Assembly (NCBI GenBank): GCA_002366835.1
Contig: DFBZ01000161.1
Location: forward strand, 66,051 to 75,411
Direction: 5' to 3'
From: Gammaproteobacteria bacterium UBA3067
Lineage (GTDB): Bacteria > Pseudomonadota > Gammaproteobacteria > Pseudomonadales > UBA3067
DNA: 9,361 nt
Position 1 is the stretch's first letter. Every line of letters starts with the position of its first letter. The notes below the pieces were generated by a model. It searched no databases. It was given only the letters and a program-made list of their open reading frames with translations, and had not been told where the DNA came from. Shown piece after piece: positions 7,501 through 9,361 of the stretch. Both the position numbers and the translations under genes were made by a program.

Positions 7501-7708
7501 GTCCCGAATTCGCCCCGTCATGATGACGGCTTTTGTGGATATTGCTGGGCTGGCACCCATACTATTGGGCTCGGGAACAGGGGTCGATATGATGAGCCGC
7601 ATTGCTGCACCCATGGTAGGGGGCATGTTTAGCGCAGTGTTACTCACATTGCTGGTATTGCCGGCGAGCTTTTTATTATGGAAATCTAGCGCGAGAACAA
7701 AAAAATAG
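4589..7708 (+). CDS. cusA: CusA-type heavy-metal RND efflux pump (Cu(I)/Ag(I) class)
   Basis: 1039 residues, full length for the HME-RND family (E. coli CusA about 1047). Twelve membrane segments in RND order: TM1 at 14-31, TM2-TM6 within about 341-497, TM7 at 530-547, TM8-TM12 within 863-1030, with two large periplasmic loops between. Long blocks agree with E. coli CusA as I recall it, for example TPVDAIPDLSDVQVIIKT (34-51) and QGLNANIMSLGGIAIAIGAM (384-403). Relay acids Asp405 and Glu932 are present. The substrate methionines M573, M623 and M672 of E. coli correspond to Met566, Met616 and Met665, arguing for monovalent Cu/Ag rather than Zn/Co/Cd. Several other recalled positions differ: L410, L479, I494 and N748 replace Met, and V977 replaces the relay Lys984. 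The pump is a proton-driven inner-membrane trimer. Its stop codon lies in the base of the downstream terminator stem. Confidence 0.95.
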   Translation: MIEAIIRWSVANRLIVLAATGVIILVGIFAIRNTPVDAIPDLSDVQVIIKTHYPGQAPQVVQDQVTYPLTTAMLSVPGAVNVRGYSFFGDSYVYVIFDDDTDLYWARSRVLEYLSQVESSLPATANPQLGPDATGVGWIYLYSLIDRSGQHDISQLRSIQDWFLKYELQTVPGVSEVATIGGMVKQYQVIVEPDKLRAFGIPLSHVQIAIQRGNQEVGASVVEMSEAEYMVRATGYIQNTQDLGNIPLGVTQNGTALLLKDVARITVGPQMRRGIAELNGEGETVGGVVIMRFGENAKKTIEDLKKKLDNLKSGLPEGVEIIPVYDRSALIERAVKNLWEKLSEELLMVALVCVLFLFHVRSALVAIISLPVGILAAFIIMYFQGLNANIMSLGGIAIAIGAMVDGAIVLIENMHKHMERQKVTDENRWQVVADSASEVGPPIFFGLLIITVSFMPVLTLQAQEGRLFSPLAYTKTYALAAAAILAITLVPVLIGYFIRGRIISEKKNPLNRALLAAYKPILEAVLRFPKVTLLFAVSVLAISLYPASKIGSEFMPPLDEGDLMYMPTTYPGLSIGKARQILQQTDKIIRTVPEVQNVFGKIGRAETATDPAPLTMIETFIQLKPFSQWRPGMTPELLKKEMNQLVQIPGLSNAWVMPIKTRIDMLSTGIKTPVGIKISGSNLAEIQAIGEKLENIMKDIPGTASVYSERVAGGRYIKVDIQRDKAARYGLNIADVQQVIATAIGGMNVTQTVEGSERYPVNIRYPQHYRKTPEDMALLPVVTPSGQRIPLGDVAKIYVEDGPPGIKSENARLNGWVFVDIEGGDIGTYVDKAQTVVAEKLKLPTGYSITWAGQYEYMQRVKENLTVVIPLTLLIIITLLYFSSRSISEVVIIIVTLPIAMVGSIWMMYFQGFNFSVAVAVGLIALAGVAVETGIIMLQYLKQTCNDAQLNITNPENYQEQLHIAIRDGALSRIRPVMMTAFVDIAGLAPILLGSGTGVDMMSRIAAPMVGGMFSAVLLTLLVLPASFLLWKSSARTKK

Positions 7709-7748
7709 GGTGTGGCTTTATGCCATCACCCTATCTGTTTTACTTTTT
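7699..7748. terminator. Bidirectional intrinsic terminator between convergent genes
   Basis: Stem ATAGGGTG (7705-7712) plus TGGC (7713-7716) pairs with GCCA (7722-7725) plus CACCCTAT (7727-7734), with a single bulged T at 7726 and a 5-nt loop. On the + strand it is followed by TGTTTTACTTTTT (7736-7748). On the - strand it is followed by a run of T residues from the seven A at 7699-7705. It would end both the metal-pump transcript and the transcript of the - strand gene at 7806-9122, and the pump's TAG stop is part of the stem. Confidence 0.85.
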
Positions 7749-7805
7749 GAATTAGCTAAGATTACAAAACAAAGCCTATACCCTTATTGCAGCCTACTGC
7801 GAAAG

Positions 7806-9122
7806 TTAAAGCTGATTCACCACAACCTTAGCGGGATTAAAAATATAATCAGCGCCTGTTTGAGCATCATTGCCTTCCCATAGATCTGCACCAAAATAAA
7901 TGCTGTACTCAAATATTGTATCCGCACCGACAGGAACATCCGACAACTTCAAACCCATTTCGGCACTGCTTCCTTTGAAATTTTCAGGCTTATTAGGCTT
8001 GTCTCCCGCGCCTTCATCCCAATAAATCGCGTCCACTTTCGGGGTAAATCCTTCAGACAGTCTGGAGATAAAATACATATCCCAATTGTGGCCGGAACTG
8101 ATGCTAACCCAAGGGTTATCGATGTCACTCTTATACTTTTCACGCACCTCATCCGATACTTTTTGTCCCGCAATCAAAGGCTCTTCTGGGCCTAGCGAAG
8201 TCTTATATCGGGTGCCTTCAAAATCAACAAAATCGACTGTTACATCAATATAAAACTCGCTTAGAGCCTCCGCTGCTTTAGGAAAGAAGGCAAAGATGGG
8301 GTAACGAATCGCTTGGGGTGTAAATGTGACACTCACTCCACCACTCAGGATATCCAAACCAAGCGCTCCAATGGAGATATCCGCCTCAACAATGGCGCGA
8401 ACAGGCCCATTTTTTACGGCGATGGTTTTGGCAGGAATGATTGCATTGTGAAGGGTTACCTTGAGAAAACCCAATCGAGCAAAAAAGCGGGCTTTCATCA
8501 TATCCAAAACATTCGGTGCTGAATCTGTTCCGGTAAAGCCTTTTACTCTCCAGTCAGACCAAATGGTAATATTTTTGGGGTCAAACTGAATCGTGTAAGT
8601 TTCTGTCTCAACAAAACCCGTTTCAAAATCATAATGGGAATACACTTTATCACTTCGCTGCGCATTGCCTTTTACAAGATAAGCGTAACGACTCGTACCC
8701 TCTTCCGTAATTTCAAGCTCAGAAACCATAGCGCCTTCTATGTTAGCAATCGCCACCGCATCAGCCTTAGGGCCCATATCCCGATACATAAAGGCCAGCT
8801 CATCCTGTGCCTCCACCACATCCTCCTTTCCATCAACCTCCACAACGGCTCCGGGAACAAAGTTGAGCCCTTTTATATTCTTATCATCAAACTGGAAGGG
8901 AATTGGATAAAGCACCCCGTCCTCAACAGCCATAACAGAATATTCAGCACTAGACTCCCCAATGATGGGTAATGCCTCCCCTTTAACAACAGTCACTTCG
9001 TACTGCCGACTTGGGTTAGTAACTTCCATGCCCGCAGAGACGAGGGAGGGAAGTATTAAAGTGCTTATCAAACCAAATAAAGCGGGGATTTTTAACGGTA
9101 TATTTTTATTGAGTACGTTCAT
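7806..9122 (-). CDS. Exported beta-rich protein of unknown function
   Basis: 438 residues. The signal peptide has Lys6 and Lys11 in its n-region, hydrophobic 12-29 and likely cleavage after LVSA (30). The mature part is acidic, rich in alternating beta-strand patterns, has no cysteine and no later membrane segment, so it should be periplasmic or secreted. Recognisable local features are YPIPFQFDD (72-80), DELAFMYRD (107-115), a central block around WSDWRVKGFTG (188-198) and an acidic, aromatic C-terminal third. The pairing of a P-F-Q-x-D segment with a D-E-L-x-F segment is a theme I associate with some carbohydrate-related proteins (DUF4861 type), but the likeness is too slight to assign a family. 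It is convergent with the pump gene and shares its terminator, so no functional link to metal efflux is implied. ATG 9122 is chosen for the signal peptide; the Shine-Dalgarno is poor. Gene call sure, function unknown. Confidence 0.85.
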   Translation of the reverse strand: MNVLNKNIPLKIPALFGLISTLILPSLVSAGMEVTNPSRQYEVTVVKGEALPIIGESSAEYSVMAVEDGVLYPIPFQFDDKNIKGLNFVPGAVVEVDGKEDVVEAQDELAFMYRDMGPKADAVAIANIEGAMVSELEITEEGTSRYAYLVKGNAQRSDKVYSHYDFETGFVETETYTIQFDPKNITIWSDWRVKGFTGTDSAPNVLDMMKARFFARLGFLKVTLHNAIIPAKTIAVKNGPVRAIVEADISIGALGLDILSGGVSVTFTPQAIRYPIFAFFPKAAEALSEFYIDVTVDFVDFEGTRYKTSLGPEEPLIAGQKVSDEVREKYKSDIDNPWVSISSGHNWDMYFISRLSEGFTPKVDAIYWDEGAGDKPNKPENFKGSSAEMGLKLSDVPVGADTIFEYSIYFGADLWEGNDAQTGADYIFNPAKVVVNQL

Positions 9123-9361
9123 ATTAGTCTCAGTAATTATTATTTTTTGAGGTTATTATTAGGCCGCTGATTGGAACATACTCGCAAACCTTTGAGCAGA
9201 CTTTACCTTGCCCAACCCGCCTACTGCAGAAACAATAAATGCGACAAAACGCGGTGCAATTAATTGCATTTCGATAAACGTACAAAACCAAGCGCTAACG
9301 CTTTAAACAACTATTTTTCACTTACTTTAAAACACCGCTAGGCCTACGACACCGCCTCAGA
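9123..9361. other. Upstream region of the exported-protein gene (open at the right edge)
   Basis: 239 AT-rich bases with no convincing reading frame. It holds a perfect 14-bp palindrome (9255-9268), an inverted repeat AAGCG-ctaa-CGCTT (9290-9303), and a small TAGGCCTA palindrome near the right edge. No good -35/-10 pair could be settled for the - strand gene. Confidence 0.5.
9255..9268. promoter_or_regulatory. Perfect 14-bp palindrome, candidate operator
   Basis: TGCAATTAATTGCA is perfectly self-complementary and lies about 133 bases upstream of ATG 9122 in a noncoding region. A dimeric helix-turn-helix regulator could bind there; no specific regulator is recognised, and AT-rich palindromes of this size can arise by chance. 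Confidence 0.35.

Noticed and set aside
8634..8972. 112-codon + strand frame opposite the exported-protein gene
   Set aside because: The - strand frame has a signal peptide and uninterrupted 438 codons; the + frame is an antisense shadow.
698..9327. The octamer ACTTACTT occurs in three noncoding places (698-705, 869-876, 9320-9327)
   Set aside because: It is short and low in complexity, and it lies in AT-rich DNA; the flanks do not align and the positions relative to genes differ, so chance explains it.
1..9361. Mobile element or genomic-island borders around the metal cluster
   Set aside because: No transposase or integrase frame, terminal inverted repeat, tRNA or matching direct repeat was found on either side of the cluster.

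Overview
The window reads as chromosomal DNA of a Gram-negative gammaproteobacterium, probably a non-enteric, marine-type Pseudomonadales/Cellvibrionales relative. The evidence is a YigB-like HAD phosphatase tail beside a small SutA-like protein, a gammaproteobacterial RNA-polymerase-binding factor, plus a three-part heavy-metal RND efflux system of CusCBA type. The genus is an inference; there is no rRNA or other marker gene here.

Layout. (1) Bases 1-680: the 3' end of a HAD-family phosphatase on the + strand, convergent with a 76-codon SutA-like gene on the - strand. A perfect terminator hairpin with an 8-base T-tract, pointing the way the - strand gene is read, lies inside the HAD coding sequence. 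(2) Bases 681-1115: an AT-rich divergent intergenic region holding the upstream regions of the SutA-like gene and of the metal operon. (3) Bases 1116-7708: a + strand cluster of four genes: a small Cys/His/Met-rich exported protein resembling CopL/DUF2946 metal-resistance proteins, a TolC-family outer-membrane factor, a CusB-type periplasmic adaptor with a CusF-like domain fused to its C-terminus, and a CusA-type RND pump. The last three overlap by 8 and 4 bases and are surely cotranscribed. The first is separated from them by 110 bases that contain three tandem 15-bp repeats. (4) Bases 7699-7748: a terminator usable from both sides. (5) Bases 7806-9122: a convergent - strand gene for a cysteine-free exported protein of unknown function. 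(6) Bases 9123-9361: its upstream region, with a 14-bp perfect palindrome.

How the genes work together. The pump, adaptor and outer-membrane factor should form a trans-envelope complex exporting Cu(I) and/or Ag(I), driven by the proton gradient. There is no separate cusF and no cusRS-type two-component regulator in the window; the CusF function is carried as a domain on the adaptor.

Most notable: measured against Escherichia coli CusA as recalled from memory, the periplasmic three-methionine site is intact. Three of the four methionines forming the two inner transmembrane pairs are replaced by Leu/Ile, and the TM11 relay lysine (K984 in E. coli) is Val. The fused CusF domain has His where CusF has its metal-stacking Trp44. 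Together these suggest a variant that picks up metal from the periplasm rather than through the membrane, which is an inference. No insertion sequence, tRNA, rRNA, CRISPR array or phage gene was seen.
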